From assembly GCA_016929895.1 (NCBI GenBank), contig JAFGHW010000027.1, positions 1 through 38,621 on the forward strand: a DNA stretch of 38,621 nt. The letters run 5' to 3'. The position numbers and the translations under genes are program-made. Below the pieces are notes generated by a model that ran no database searches, had not been told where the DNA came from, and saw only the letters and a program-made list of their open reading frames with translations. Below are positions 27,178 to 36,419 of this stretch, one piece after another. This DNA comes from Candidatus Woesearchaeota archaeon. GTDB taxonomy: Archaea; Nanobdellota; Nanobdellia; Woesearchaeales; ARS49. Every line of letters begins with the position of its first letter. Position 1 is the first letter of the stretch.

Positions 27178-27690
27178 ATCTTTCAGTTTGGCTTTTAAGG
27201 AACTTATCCTTTTTCTGATTCGTTCTAAATCTTTTTTAGGGTACAGTTTGCTTTGTTTGGCTTCTGCATAGATTTTTTCCATTCGATGCAATGCTTCTTT
27301 TATATCCAATGCGATTTCGTGTTTTTTCTTTTTCTTCTCGCTTACTTTTTCTTCCAGTTCTTTTATTCTTTTTTCTCTTGCCTCTTTTGTTTCCATGTAT
27401 TTTGACAGTTTGCCTTCCAGAATTTCTATTTTGCCTTTCAAGTCTTTGTGAAAATTATCTTCTTTGCTTTGTGCTTTTAGTATTTTGTTTTCAATGCGCA
27501 CTGTTTCTGTGATTCTTCTTTCCAGTTCATCCAGGTGTTTTTGCAGTGTGTTTGTGCTGATTTTTTTTAATTGTTTTAATTGCGCAGATAATCTTGTTCT
27601 TGCATTTTCTCTCTCTTGGTATTTTTTTGCGGCTTTGGCTAAGTAATGAAGTATTAATCTGGATTTTATCGGGTCTGGTCTAGAAATCAT
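27166..27690 (-). CDS. Hypothetical coiled-coil protein
   Basis: Long charged heptad-like helices; 4-nt overlap with upstream gene. Confidence 0.6.
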   Translation of the reverse strand: MISRPDPIKSRLILHYLAKAAKKYQERENARTRLSAQLKQLKKISTNTLQKHLDELERRITETVRIENKILKAQSKEDNFHKDLKGKIEILEGKLSKYMETKEAREKRIKELEEKVSEKKKKKHEIALDIKEALHRMEKIYAEAKQSKLYPKKDLERIRKRISSLKAKLKDSKE

Positions 27691-28163
27691 AGTATGCCAA
27701 AGGTTCGTTTTTTCTTTGGTGGCGACGGCATTATTGTTTTTCTTGGAGGCATAGGTATTTCCTGCATTGGCGGCATTCCTGGTGTTGGCGGCATTTGCAT
27801 TTCTCGTTCTCTGCTTGGCAGTTCTGGGAATGGTTTTTCAGAGATTCCTTTGCTTTCTTTAAGCATATCGGCCATTGTTACTATTCCTTCTGCTATTTGC
27901 GCGTTTTGGTCTAGTATTTTGTTCATTTTGTCTGCTATTGGCTTCATTTTTTCGTGGAATGTCATTCCGCCTTCTTCTATTTGTACCTGTCTCATTGCAT
28001 CTTCAAAGATATCCAATAATTTATCAAGTTTAGAATTAAGCTCAACAAGAGATACTCTCAACTTTTTGGTAGGAGTAATCTCAAACTCCTTTAGCTTTGC
28101 CAGTTCTTCTTTCAGCTCTTCAATCTCTTTGTGAGGCAAAAGCTCATATTCTTCATTTGCCAT
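27687..28163 (-). CDS. Hypothetical coiled-coil protein with Pro/Met-rich tail and KKKRTFGIL terminus
   Basis: Start MANEEYELL after GGTGAT; C-terminus MPPTPGMPPMQEIPMPPRKTIMPSPPKKKRTFGIL. Confidence 0.6.
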   Translation of the reverse strand: MANEEYELLPHKEIEELKEELAKLKEFEITPTKKLRVSLVELNSKLDKLLDIFEDAMRQVQIEEGGMTFHEKMKPIADKMNKILDQNAQIAEGIVTMADMLKESKGISEKPFPELPSREREMQMPPTPGMPPMQEIPMPPRKTIMPSPPKKKRTFGIL

Positions 28164-28239
28164 GATTATCACCGCTTTTTTAACTAGTATATGCTATATT
28201 ATATATTATGTTTATAAATATTTCGCCTAGAAAAGTGGA

Positions 28240-28596
28240 TTATTCTTCGTTCCAGTCTATTTTGTTTCCTTGTCTTCTGGCGTCTTTTATGGTAAATCCA
28301 TTGGGATACCTGTTTTTGAGTTTTTGCATGCTTTCCGCCAGAACATCTTCTAAATTCCAGCCAAAAAAATTGCAAATCATTGCCATGTACCACAAGGTGT
28401 CTCCTAGGTTTTCTTTTATTCCGTCTCTTTTGTCATTCTTGTGTGCATATGTTTTTTTGATGCCGCTTGCTACATCTCCTGCTTCTCCTGTAATTCCCGG
28501 CCCCCATGTAAAAATCTCGTGCTCTGGTGTATCAAACTTTTTTGCAGTTAGTTTGCAGAATTCTTGGTATTCTTTTAAGGATATTTTTTCTGGCAT
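28240..28596 (-). CDS. MazG-like nucleotide pyrophosphohydrolase
   Basis: GITGEAGDVASGIKK ... IKENLGDTLWYMAMICNFFGWNLEDVL (EExxE/ExxD-like metal-binding pattern). Confidence 0.85.
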   Translation of the reverse strand: MPEKISLKEYQEFCKLTAKKFDTPEHEIFTWGPGITGEAGDVASGIKKTYAHKNDKRDGIKENLGDTLWYMAMICNFFGWNLEDVLAESMQKLKNRYPNGFTIKDARRQGNKIDWNEE

Positions 28597-28634
28597 GAAT
28601 TAAATTAATATTAGTATTTTTATAAATATTTCGC

Positions 28635-29225
28635 CTAAGGAAAAGAATTTTGGTTTTCTAAATATTCTTCAGGAGTTATCCTTTTTAAACGATTAATAAA
28701 AGGAAAAAGATTCACTTCTCTTTGATATCTGGTATTAGCGTTTTCCCAGGATATTATTCTGCTTCTATTTTTGGTATCAGGTATTACTAATATCGGTTTG
28801 GTTATAATAAATAAGTCCATATTATGATTATCATAATCGTATGTTTCTAGTTTGCACAAAAGAGAATATGGATGTTTGCTTTCGCTCATAAGAGAGATTA
28901 AATCTTTGTCTGCTCTAAGATTTCTGCTTAAAACATTTGAGGAATAAAGACCTATTGAAGAAGCCAGGGATTCCCATAATTTTTTCCATGAAGAAAGTTG
29001 ATATTTACTTGCGTGTTCATTTCTTAATATTCTGCGCAATGAAAAAAACCAATACCTGTTTGTTTCTTGGATTAATTGGCGTTTTTTTGGAAGAAAAGTA
29101 TAAAATTTGGAAGAAACAGGAACTGTGATATTTGTTAGAATGTTTCTAAAAAAGTCTTCGTCTATTATAATTGGAACCGCTAATTGGGTTTCTTTAATCA
29201 GATTTTCGACTGTGCTCTGTTCCAT
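28635..29225 (-). CDS. Hypothetical protein
   Basis: Intact 196-aa ORF between two transcribed genes, no recognised domain. Confidence 0.45.
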   Translation of the reverse strand: MEQSTVENLIKETQLAVPIIIDEDFFRNILTNITVPVSSKFYTFLPKKRQLIQETNRYWFFSLRRILRNEHASKYQLSSWKKLWESLASSIGLYSSNVLSRNLRADKDLISLMSESKHPYSLLCKLETYDYDNHNMDLFIITKPILVIPDTKNRSRIISWENANTRYQREVNLFPFINRLKRITPEEYLENQNSFP

Positions 29226-29231
29226 TTAATC

Positions 29232-30854
29232 TCACATTCCCATTCCTGGAGGCATTCCTTGCGGCATTCCGCCCATTGGCGGGCCTGATTCTTTTCCTCC
29301 TGCGATTACATCATCAATTCTTAGTATCATTTGCGTGACTTCTGATGCCGAGCTTATTGCCTGTGTTTTGATGTTTAAAGGCTCTATTATTCCTTGTTTC
29401 CAGCTGTCGATTATCTTTCCAGTAAAAGCGTCTATTCCTGCCCATTTTTGTCCTTTTTCATGCGAAGATTTTAGTTCAGTCAGTATGTCAATTGGGTCTA
29501 GTCCAGCATTTTCTGCCAGTGTTTTTGGAATTATTTCCATTGCTTTTGCAAATGATTGAACAGCTAATTGTTCTCTGCCTGACAAGGTCTCGGAGTATTC
29601 CCGCAGTTCTTTTGCTAGTTCTGTTTCAGGCGCGCCTGCTCCTGCGACTACTTTTCCTATTTTCAAGGCTGCAGCAACATCTCCTATTGCATCTGTCATT
29701 GCTCGTTTTGCTTCGTCTACTATATGATTTGTTCCTCCGCGCAAAAGAACAGTGACTGCTTTTGGGTTTTCGCATTCTGTTATAAAAATCATTTCCTCCT
29801 CGCCTATTTTTTTTTCTTCTACTGTTCCTGATTTTCCCAGGTCTTTTTCATTTAAATCATCCAGATTTGTGATTATTTTTGCTCCTGTTGCTCTGGAAAT
29901 TGCTTTTATATCGCTTTGTTTGACTCGTCTGGCAACTAATATTCCTTTTTTGGCTAAAAAATGCTGTGCTAAATCATCTACTCCTTTTTGGCAGAATATT
30001 ACATTTGCTCCTGACTTTACTACTTTGTCTACCATTACCCGGAGTATTTTTTCTTCTTGCTCTAGGAATGCCTGCATTTGCATTGGGTCTGTTATTGAAA
30101 TCTTTGCATCTATTTCTGTATTTTTGATTTCCAAAGCAGAATCAATCAATGCTATTTTTGCGTTTTTTACATTTCTTGGCATTGCAGGATGAACTATTTC
30201 TTTTTCTATTACTATTCCTTCTATTAACTCTGTATCTTCTATTGCCCCGCCTGTTTTCTTTTCAAGCTTAATATCATCCTTATCAAATTCGTCTTCTAAT
30301 ACTTTTTTAACTGCGCAGACAGCTAATTCTGACAATTTTTCTTTTGCAGAGTCTGCTCCTTTTCCGCAGATTGCTGTGCTTGCTATTTGTTTGAGTATTT
30401 CATCATCTGATGAAGACACATCTACAGCCATTTTCCGCAATACTTGCTGTGCTTTTTCAGCTGCCTGCCTGTATCCTCTAACTATGACAGTTGGATGAAT
30501 GTTTTGTTCTAGTAATTCTTCTGCTTGTTTTAGCAATTCGCCTGCCAAAACAACTGCAGTGGTTGTTCCGTCGCCTATTTCTTCTTCTTGGGTTTTTGCT
30601 ACTTCTACAATCATTTTTGCTGCAGGATGTTCTATTTGCATTTCCTGCAATATTGTTACTCCGTCATTTGTGACTGTTACTTCGCCCATAGAATCCACTA
30701 TCATTTTATCCATTCCTTTTGGACCTAATGTTGTTCTGACTGTTTCTGCAATTAGTTTTCCTGCGAGAATATTATTTCGTTGGGCGCTTTTGCCAGTAGT
30801 TCGTTGTGTTCCTTCTGGTAAGATGAATATTGGTTGAATATTGTCTTTTGACAT
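29232..30854 (-). CDS. Thermosome subunit (group II chaperonin)
   Basis: [50 protein letters not shown]-like C-terminus [16 protein letters not shown]; start at MSKDN after GGGGGA. Confidence 0.97.
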   Translation of the reverse strand: MSKDNIQPIFILPEGTQRTTGKSAQRNNILAGKLIAETVRTTLGPKGMDKMIVDSMGEVTVTNDGVTILQEMQIEHPAAKMIVEVAKTQEEEIGDGTTTAVVLAGELLKQAEELLEQNIHPTVIVRGYRQAAEKAQQVLRKMAVDVSSSDDEILKQIASTAICGKGADSAKEKLSELAVCAVKKVLEDEFDKDDIKLEKKTGGAIEDTELIEGIVIEKEIVHPAMPRNVKNAKIALIDSALEIKNTEIDAKISITDPMQMQAFLEQEEKILRVMVDKVVKSGANVIFCQKGVDDLAQHFLAKKGILVARRVKQSDIKAISRATGAKIITNLDDLNEKDLGKSGTVEEKKIGEEEMIFITECENPKAVTVLLRGGTNHIVDEAKRAMTDAIGDVAAALKIGKVVAGAGAPETELAKELREYSETLSGREQLAVQSFAKAMEIIPKTLAENAGLDPIDILTELKSSHEKGQKWAGIDAFTGKIIDSWKQGIIEPLNIKTQAISSASEVTQMILRIDDVIAGGKESGPPMGGMPQGMPPGMGM

Positions 30855-30997
30855 AGCAATTTCCCCCACGCTTTTCAGTAGAAAGAATAAGCTGAGTCTT
30901 TTTAAAGCTTATGGGTTTATATTCCTGATAACATTCTTTGTCAAAAGCTTTTTAAATAGTCTTGATTTTACACATAATATACGTGAGGGAGATTAAA

Positions 30998-31450
30998 ATG
31001 AATTTACCAAGTGATTTATCTGAATTAAGTACGCATGAATTGTATGATTTTCTTGAAAGAGAAGAATCAAAGGATCAAAAAATTTATGAATTGCCCGGCA
31101 GTGAAAATCTTTGTAAAATGGATTCTTTGCTTTCAGAACTTAGTTCTAGTTCATATCATAAGTTGGCTTGGGGATTAAAACGAAAAAATGAAAATCTCAG
31201 AAGATTGGCTTTGTTCAGAAGAATTGTTAAATCTGGAAAAAAAGCTTTAGAAGAAAATTTTCCTGAATTTGATGAAATTGAAAAGAGAGTTCAGGAGGCT
31301 TATAGATATCTTAAACCGTTTGAAAAAAGAAGAATGTATCCTGATTTTGAATCAATATACTCTGCTCATAAAGATGCATTAGAAAGATCTAAAGAGGAAG
31401 AGAAAAACGAAGAAGAAATAGCTCTGAACGAAGCAAGTTTTTTTAGTTAA
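30998..31450 (+). CDS. Hypothetical protein
   Basis: ORF with start MNLPSDLSELSTHELYDFLE after GAGGGAGAT, TATA-like GCTTTTTAAATAG upstream. Confidence 0.5.
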   Translation: MNLPSDLSELSTHELYDFLEREESKDQKIYELPGSENLCKMDSLLSELSSSSYHKLAWGLKRKNENLRRLALFRRIVKSGKKALEENFPEFDEIEKRVQEAYRYLKPFEKRRMYPDFESIYSAHKDALERSKEEEKNEEEIALNEASFFS

Positions 31451-31481
31451 ATTTATATATTCTTTTTTTAAATTAAAACTT

Positions 31482-32024
31482 ATGAAAATAACTGTCTCAG
31501 GAAAAATTGGCGCAGGAAAGACTACTGTGTCTAAGGCTTTGGCTAAAAAACTAAAATTAAAATATCTTTCAACAGGGACTGTCATGAGAGAATTGGCCAA
31601 AGAAAAAGGGTTGACCATATCTGAATTTCTTAAATTTGCTGAAAAAGAAACCAGATATCATAAAGAACTGGACAAAAAAACAATTGAAATCGGCAAAACA
31701 AAAGATAATTTCGTTTTTGATTCTAGATTAGCTTTTAAATTCATTCCAGATTCAGTTAAAATATTCCTTAATGTCAATATAAATACGGCTGCCAAGAGAA
31801 TTTTTAATCAAAAAAGAAGATCTGAAAAGGAAAATATTTCTTTGGAAAAAACAAAAAAAGCAATTAAGCAAAGAGAAAAATTAGAAATTAAGTCTTACAA
31901 AAGATTATATAATGTAAATCATCATGATAAAAAGAATTATGATTTGGTTATTGATACATCTGAATCAACACCTGAAAAGACTGTTAATAATCTAATTAAA
32001 TTCTTAAGGCAAAAACAAAAGTAA
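31482..32024 (+). CDS. cmk: Cytidylate kinase
   Basis: MKITVSGKIGAGKTTVSKALAKKLKLKYLSTGTVMRELAKEKG, FVFDSRLAFKF. Confidence 0.9.
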   Translation: MKITVSGKIGAGKTTVSKALAKKLKLKYLSTGTVMRELAKEKGLTISEFLKFAEKETRYHKELDKKTIEIGKTKDNFVFDSRLAFKFIPDSVKIFLNVNINTAAKRIFNQKRRSEKENISLEKTKKAIKQREKLEIKSYKRLYNVNHHDKKNYDLVIDTSESTPEKTVNNLIKFLRQKQK

Positions 32025-32026
32025 AG

Positions 32027-32046
32027 CCAAATCTTTGATTTGGCAA
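32027..32046 (+). terminator. Hairpin immediately downstream of cmk (possible 3'-end element)
   Basis: GCCAAAT ctttg ATTTGGC perfect 7-bp stem followed within ~10 nt by CATTTTTAC. Confidence 0.4.
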
Positions 32047-32108
32047 ACTTTCATTTTTACTAACGTAAAAACAAAAGCTTTAAAAGTTCTCTGCAAATCT
32101 GTTTTTGC

Positions 32109-32816
32109 ATGGTTATTAAAGAAGGAGATTTTATTGAACTTGATTATACTGGAAAATTAAAAGAAGATAGTGCTGTTTTTGATACTACTGATGAAAAATT
32201 AGCCAAAGAAGCAGGCATTTATTCTAAAAATATGGCTTATGGCCCGGTTATTATTTGCGTTGGAAAAGGACAGATTTTGAAAGGCTTGGAAAGAAAATTT
32301 ATTGGTAAAAAAGAAGGCAAATTTTCAGTTGATTTGCTTCCTGAAGAAGGTTTTGGTAAAAAAAATGCAGGTTTGATTGAATTGATTCCTAATAAAAAAT
32401 TTATAGAGAACAAGATTCAGCCAGTTATTGGTTTGCAGGTTAATATTGATGGAGCATTAGGAATTGTCAGGCGTGAAGGGGGCGGGCGTATTTTGGTTGA
32501 TTTTAATCATCCTTTGTCTGGAAGAGAAATAACCTATGATATTAATATTAAGAGAATGGTCACAGATAAAAAAGAGCAGATTAGCGGCTTGTTGTCTATC
32601 CTGATAAAAATAAAGCCTGTTGAGATTAAGATTGAAAAAGATGAAGCAATAATCACATTAAAACAAGAACTGCCTAAAAAGATTTCAGAACATATGAAAA
32701 AGGAAATATGTGATATAATTAAACTAAAAAAAGTTGATTTTAAGAAAGCCGAGGAATCTGCTGGAAAAAAAGATTCTTCTGATAAGAAAAATTCAGAGCA
32801 AGAGCCTGAACAATAA
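32109..32816 (+). CDS. FKBP-type peptidyl-prolyl cis-trans isomerase (SlyD-like)
   Basis: GDFIELDYTGKLKEDSAVFDTT, GKGQILKGLERKFIG, VDFNHPLSGREITYDINI. Confidence 0.93.
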   Translation: MVIKEGDFIELDYTGKLKEDSAVFDTTDEKLAKEAGIYSKNMAYGPVIICVGKGQILKGLERKFIGKKEGKFSVDLLPEEGFGKKNAGLIELIPNKKFIENKIQPVIGLQVNIDGALGIVRREGGGRILVDFNHPLSGREITYDINIKRMVTDKKEQISGLLSILIKIKPVEIKIEKDEAIITLKQELPKKISEHMKKEICDIIKLKKVDFKKAEESAGKKDSSDKKNSEQEPEQ

Positions 32817-32891
32817 TCTCTCGTTTCTATTACAATAATATTTAAATACTACCTTGGAATAGCACTACTCAAGGGTATTAAACGGTGATAG

Positions 32892-34004
32892 TTGGTGGAA
32901 TTTATACGACCTTTAAGTTCTGAAAACAGGCCTATTGCAAAACCTCAGGTAGAGCGAAAAGCAGAAGATGTAGAATTAGAAGAAATGCTGGCAAAGCAAA
33001 GAGCTAGTATTAAGGTAATTGGCTGTGGAGGCGGCGGCAATAACACTATTAATCGTATTTCTGAAGTTGGTATTACTGGTGCTGAAACTATTGCTATTAA
33101 TACAGATGCTCAGGATTTGTTATATACAAGCGCGGATAAAAAATTGCTGATTGGGAGAGAGATTACCAAAGGTCTTGGTGCTGGTTCTGACCCTAAGATA
33201 GGCGAAGAAGCAGGCAAAGAGAGCGAACATGAAATAAAGCACAGCATTGAAGGGTCAGATATGGTTTTTATTACATGCGGTTTGGGCGGAGGCACTGGCA
33301 CTGGCTGCGCGCCTGTTGTTGCAGATACTGCTAGAAAATTAGGTTGCTTAACAGTTGCTATTGTTACTATTCCTTTTACAATGGAAGGCAATAGAAGATA
33401 TGATAATGCATTGATTGGTTTGGAGCGTTTAGAGCAGGTTGTTGATACTTTGATTGTTATTCCTAATGATAAATTATTAGAACTTGCTCCTGATTTGCCT
33501 TTGCATACTGCTTTTAAAGTGGCTGATGAAATCTTAACAAATGCTGTTAAGGGTATTGCTGAATTAGTTACTCGGGCAGGTTTGGTTAATTTGGACTTTG
33601 CAGATATTAGAACTGTTATGAAGGATGGCGGCGTTGCCTTGATTGGTGTTGGTGAAAGTGATTCTGAAAATCGAGCCATGGAAGCAGTTGAAAAAGCTAT
33701 CAGCAATCCTTTGCTGGATGTTGATATTACTGGTGCTAATGGCGCATTGATTAATGTTTCAGGCAGTAAAGACTTGACTTTAAATGAGGCCAAGCAGGTT
33801 GTTGAAGCTGTTTCTCAAAAACTTTCTGAAGATGCGAGGATTATTTGGGGCGCGCAGATTTACGAGGATTTGGGTAATACTTTAAAATGCATGCTTATAG
33901 TTACCGGAGTTAAATCTCCGCAGATTTTTGGTTTTGAACATAAGATTTCTGATGCCAGCAAGAAAGAGATTGAGAATGAATTAGGTATTGAGTTTGTTGA
34001 TTAG
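32892..34004 (+). CDS. ftsZ: Cell division protein FtsZ
   Basis: IKVIGCGGGGNNTINRI, tubulin signature GGGTGTGCAPVVAD, IPNDKLLELAPDLPLHTAFKVADEIL; TTG (32892) or GTG (32895) start after GGTGAT. Confidence 0.97.
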   Translation: MVEFIRPLSSENRPIAKPQVERKAEDVELEEMLAKQRASIKVIGCGGGGNNTINRISEVGITGAETIAINTDAQDLLYTSADKKLLIGREITKGLGAGSDPKIGEEAGKESEHEIKHSIEGSDMVFITCGLGGGTGTGCAPVVADTARKLGCLTVAIVTIPFTMEGNRRYDNALIGLERLEQVVDTLIVIPNDKLLELAPDLPLHTAFKVADEILTNAVKGIAELVTRAGLVNLDFADIRTVMKDGGVALIGVGESDSENRAMEAVEKAISNPLLDVDITGANGALINVSGSKDLTLNEAKQVVEAVSQKLSEDARIIWGAQIYEDLGNTLKCMLIVTGVKSPQIFGFEHKISDASKKEIENELGIEFVD

Positions 34005-34050
34005 TTTAAAATCAGTTACTTTTTTAAATACTCATTAATTCTTATCAGTT

Positions 34051-34311
34051 ATGGAACAAAATCAGGAAAACACAGAAGAACAGCCTGCTCAATTATTTGT
34101 TAAGCAGAAATCCGAGGAATTTAAGTTTCAAAAGAAAACTTTCAAGGAAAAATTCAAGCAATTTTGTGTTGAGTGCAAAAGAGTTCTGAAAGTTACTAAA
34201 AAGCCTTCAAGAGATGAATTTAAGAATATTGTTAAGGTTACTGGCATAGGAATATTAATCATTGGTTTGATTGGTTTTTTGATTCATTTTCTTAAAGAGC
34301 TTGTATTCTGA
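34051..34311 (+). CDS. secE: Protein translocase subunit SecE/Sec61 gamma
   Basis: FKQFCVECKRVLKVTKKPSRDEFKNIVKVTGIGILIIGLIGFLIHFLKELVF, single C-terminal TM, located ftsZ-secE-spt5. Confidence 0.92.
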   Translation: MEQNQENTEEQPAQLFVKQKSEEFKFQKKTFKEKFKQFCVECKRVLKVTKKPSRDEFKNIVKVTGIGILIIGLIGFLIHFLKELVF

Positions 34312-34414
34312 GCTGTGGTGCATTGTTTGCCGGAGAAGCGATTAAAGCAGGCGAAACGACCTGAGCCACGCAGTGGCAAAGCTGAGGAGCAGAAGAGGCT
34401 TTGCACCACAGCTC
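34310..34414 (+). ncRNA. Candidate structured ncRNA / stem-closed element between secE and spt5
   Basis: Perfect 13-bp closing inverted repeat GAGCTGTGGTGCA ... TGCACCACAGCTC, internal hairpin GCCAC-GCA-GTGGC, GTTTGCC...GGC(G)AAAC and AAAGC...GCTTT; visibly GC-rich against AT-rich surroundings. Strand not proven. Confidence 0.5.
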
Positions 34415-34428
34415 TAAACCGCAATTCA

Positions 34429-34460
34429 CAGCAAACAAGTTTGCTGAAGTTCTGTTTTTA
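34429..34460 (+). terminator. Hairpin plus T-tract downstream of candidate ncRNA
   Basis: CAGCAAAC AA GTTTGCTG followed by TTCTGTTTTTA. Confidence 0.4.
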
Positions 34461-34565
34461 CCTCTGGCAAAAGCATAACCTTTATAAATGATATTAAAAT
34501 ATAATGTATTATTCACTTCTGCCAGTTAAAATTCAGGTAGGGTGGACCTCAAGAGGTAAACAAAA

Positions 34566-35057
34566 ATGGAAGAACAAAAAACCCATATTTTTGCATTAAG
34601 AACTACTGCAAATCGTGAAGATCAGGTTATGGATTTTATTACATCAAATATCAAGAAAAAAGGATTGGATGTTTTTGCTGTTATCAGGCCTCATGGAATG
34701 AGGGGTTATATTTTTTTAGAATCTGCTAATCGTAGTGCTGCTGAGCAGGCTGCTTTTAATGTTCCTTATGCTAGGGGTATTCTTCCAAAAGAGATTGAGT
34801 ACAGGGAAATCGAGCATATGCTTGAACAGGTTAAACGGGATATTGATATTAGAAAAAATGATATTGTAGAAATCATTTCAGGTCCGTTCAAAAGAGAACA
34901 GGCTAAAATTACGAGATTAGACAAGGCAAAAGAGGAAGTTGTTGTTGAATTGTTAGAAGCAGCAGTTCCTATTCCTATTACTGTTAAGTTAGATGCTGTT
35001 AAGGTTATTAGAAGAGAATCTGAAGAAAAGGAGGACGAGGAAGCGCAAACATTATAA
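34566..35057 (+). CDS. spt5: Transcription elongation factor Spt5 (NusG)
   Basis: HIFALRTTANREDQVMDFI, GYIFLESANRSAAEQAAFNVPYARGIL, KOW VEIISGPFKREQAKI. Confidence 0.95.
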   Translation: MEEQKTHIFALRTTANREDQVMDFITSNIKKKGLDVFAVIRPHGMRGYIFLESANRSAAEQAAFNVPYARGILPKEIEYREIEHMLEQVKRDIDIRKNDIVEIISGPFKREQAKITRLDKAKEEVVVELLEAAVPIPITVKLDAVKVIRRESEEKEDEEAQTL

Positions 35058-35081
35058 ACCGCTTTCTTTTATCAAATTACA

Positions 35082-35819
35082 ATGGCAACTCAAACTGTTG
35101 AGGCATTAGTAAACGGCGGCAAGGCAACAGCTGCGCCTCCACTGGGTCCTGCTTTGGGTCCTTTAGGAGTTAATATTGGTCAGGTTGTTGCTGAGATTAA
35201 CAAGAAAACCGTGGATTTCAAAGGAATGCAGGTTCCTGTTAAAGTTAGTGTTAAGGATGATAAATCATTTTCTATTACAGTTGGTACTCCTCCTGTTTCT
35301 TCATTGCTTAAAAAAGAAGCAATCATAGAAAAAGGAGCTGCAAATCCTATCACAGATAAGGTTGCTGATTTGAAAATCGAGCAAATAATTAAGATTGCTA
35401 AGATGAAGTCTGATGCTCTGTTAGGAAAAGATATGTTTTCTAAGGTTAAAGAGGTTATTGGTTCTTGTGACAGCATGGGTATTTTGGTTGAAGGCAAGCA
35501 GGCAAGAGAGGTTATTGCTGATATTAATAATGGTAAATTTGCTGAAGAGATTAAAACTGAGAAAACAGAGTTATCTGCTGAAGCTTTGAAGAAAATCGAA
35601 GAGCAGAAAAAGAAATTGCAAGAAGAGTTGGCTAAAAGAAAAACAGAGTTTGAAGCACAGGCAAAGCAGGTTATCGAACAGCTTGCCGGCCAGCCTAGAG
35701 GAACTATTAAGGCTAAACTGGTTGAAATGAAGATTCCTTCTAATATTATTGAAGCGTTATTGCCGGCTGAAGCAGCTGGCGGTGCTGCTGCAGCACCTGG
35801 CGCTGAGAAGAAGAAATAA
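35082..35819 (+). CDS. rpl11: 50S ribosomal protein L11 with C-terminal extension
   Basis: VEALVNGGKATAAPPLGPALGPLGVNIGQVVAEINKKT ... GSCDSMGILVEGKQAREV, then ~85 aa of coiled-coil/Ala-rich extension. Confidence 0.95.
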   Translation: MATQTVEALVNGGKATAAPPLGPALGPLGVNIGQVVAEINKKTVDFKGMQVPVKVSVKDDKSFSITVGTPPVSSLLKKEAIIEKGAANPITDKVADLKIEQIIKIAKMKSDALLGKDMFSKVKEVIGSCDSMGILVEGKQAREVIADINNGKFAEEIKTEKTELSAEALKKIEEQKKKLQEELAKRKTEFEAQAKQVIEQLAGQPRGTIKAKLVEMKIPSNIIEALLPAEAAGGAAAAPGAEKKK

Positions 35820-35870
35820 GTCTATTAAAAGAAACAAGATTTATATACTAAATCTTCCATTCCAGCTCAT

Positions 35871-36419
35871 ATGAAGAGAAAAAATGTGGTGATTGGTGTA
35901 ATTTGTGCTATGATTCTGATTGCTGTTATTTTTGCTCTTGTTAGCCTTTTCTCTGGAAAGTATACTGCAAAACCTTTAATCTTGAATACGATTAATTTAA
36001 GAGCTAATTTTGATAATCCTGTTGCCAGAGCTGAAGCGATTACTGAGATTAATAAAATAGTCGCAGATTTAAATGATGCAGGCATTAATGAAGGCTGGCG
36101 TGCAATGGCTGCGTGTATTCCTGAAACTTGTTCTGATGATGAATACATGAATTTTATTTTAAGCGCAGTTAATAATAGGCCCAAAGATATTGAATATAGT
36201 GAAATTATTAAAGAATTGGTTAAAGTTCATCGTTTTTGGGGTGATTCTACTAATGTTATTGTCTTTTCTCAGTCTTTGACTAATACTAATAATTTGGTTA
36301 ATGAGCTGCATTTCAGTACTGCTGTTAATGCTTGGAATCGTATTGTCGAGTGCAATGGTGAATGCGAGGATTATGATAATTTGTTCTTTGATTTAATCAA
36401 AATCATTGTAGAACTATGA
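35871..36419 (+). CDS. Hypothetical membrane-anchored protein
   Basis: N-terminal TM NVVIGVICAMILIAVIFALVSLF then soluble domain; TATA-like ATTTATATAC upstream. Confidence 0.6.
   Translation: MKRKNVVIGVICAMILIAVIFALVSLFSGKYTAKPLILNTINLRANFDNPVARAEAITEINKIVADLNDAGINEGWRAMAACIPETCSDDEYMNFILSAVNNRPKDIEYSEIIKELVKVHRFWGDSTNVIVFSQSLTNTNNLVNELHFSTAVNAWNRIVECNGECEDYDNLFFDLIKIIVEL

Noticed and set aside
29335-30837. Plus-strand ORFs opposite the thermosome gene
   Set aside because: Antisense shadow ORFs; the thermosome reading frame is unambiguous
33110-33793. 227-aa minus-strand ORF opposite ftsZ
   Set aside because: Long but an antisense shadow of conserved FtsZ sequence, with no family resemblance
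34310-34414. tRNA gene
   Set aside because: Closing stem is 13 bp and no T-loop (GGTTCRANNCC) or A/B-box-like sequence could be found
34292-34516. 74-aa minus-strand ORF across the secE-spt5 gap
   Set aside because: Covers the inverted-repeat element and the spt5 promoter, with no recognisable protein features; more likely a chance ORF over a structured RNA
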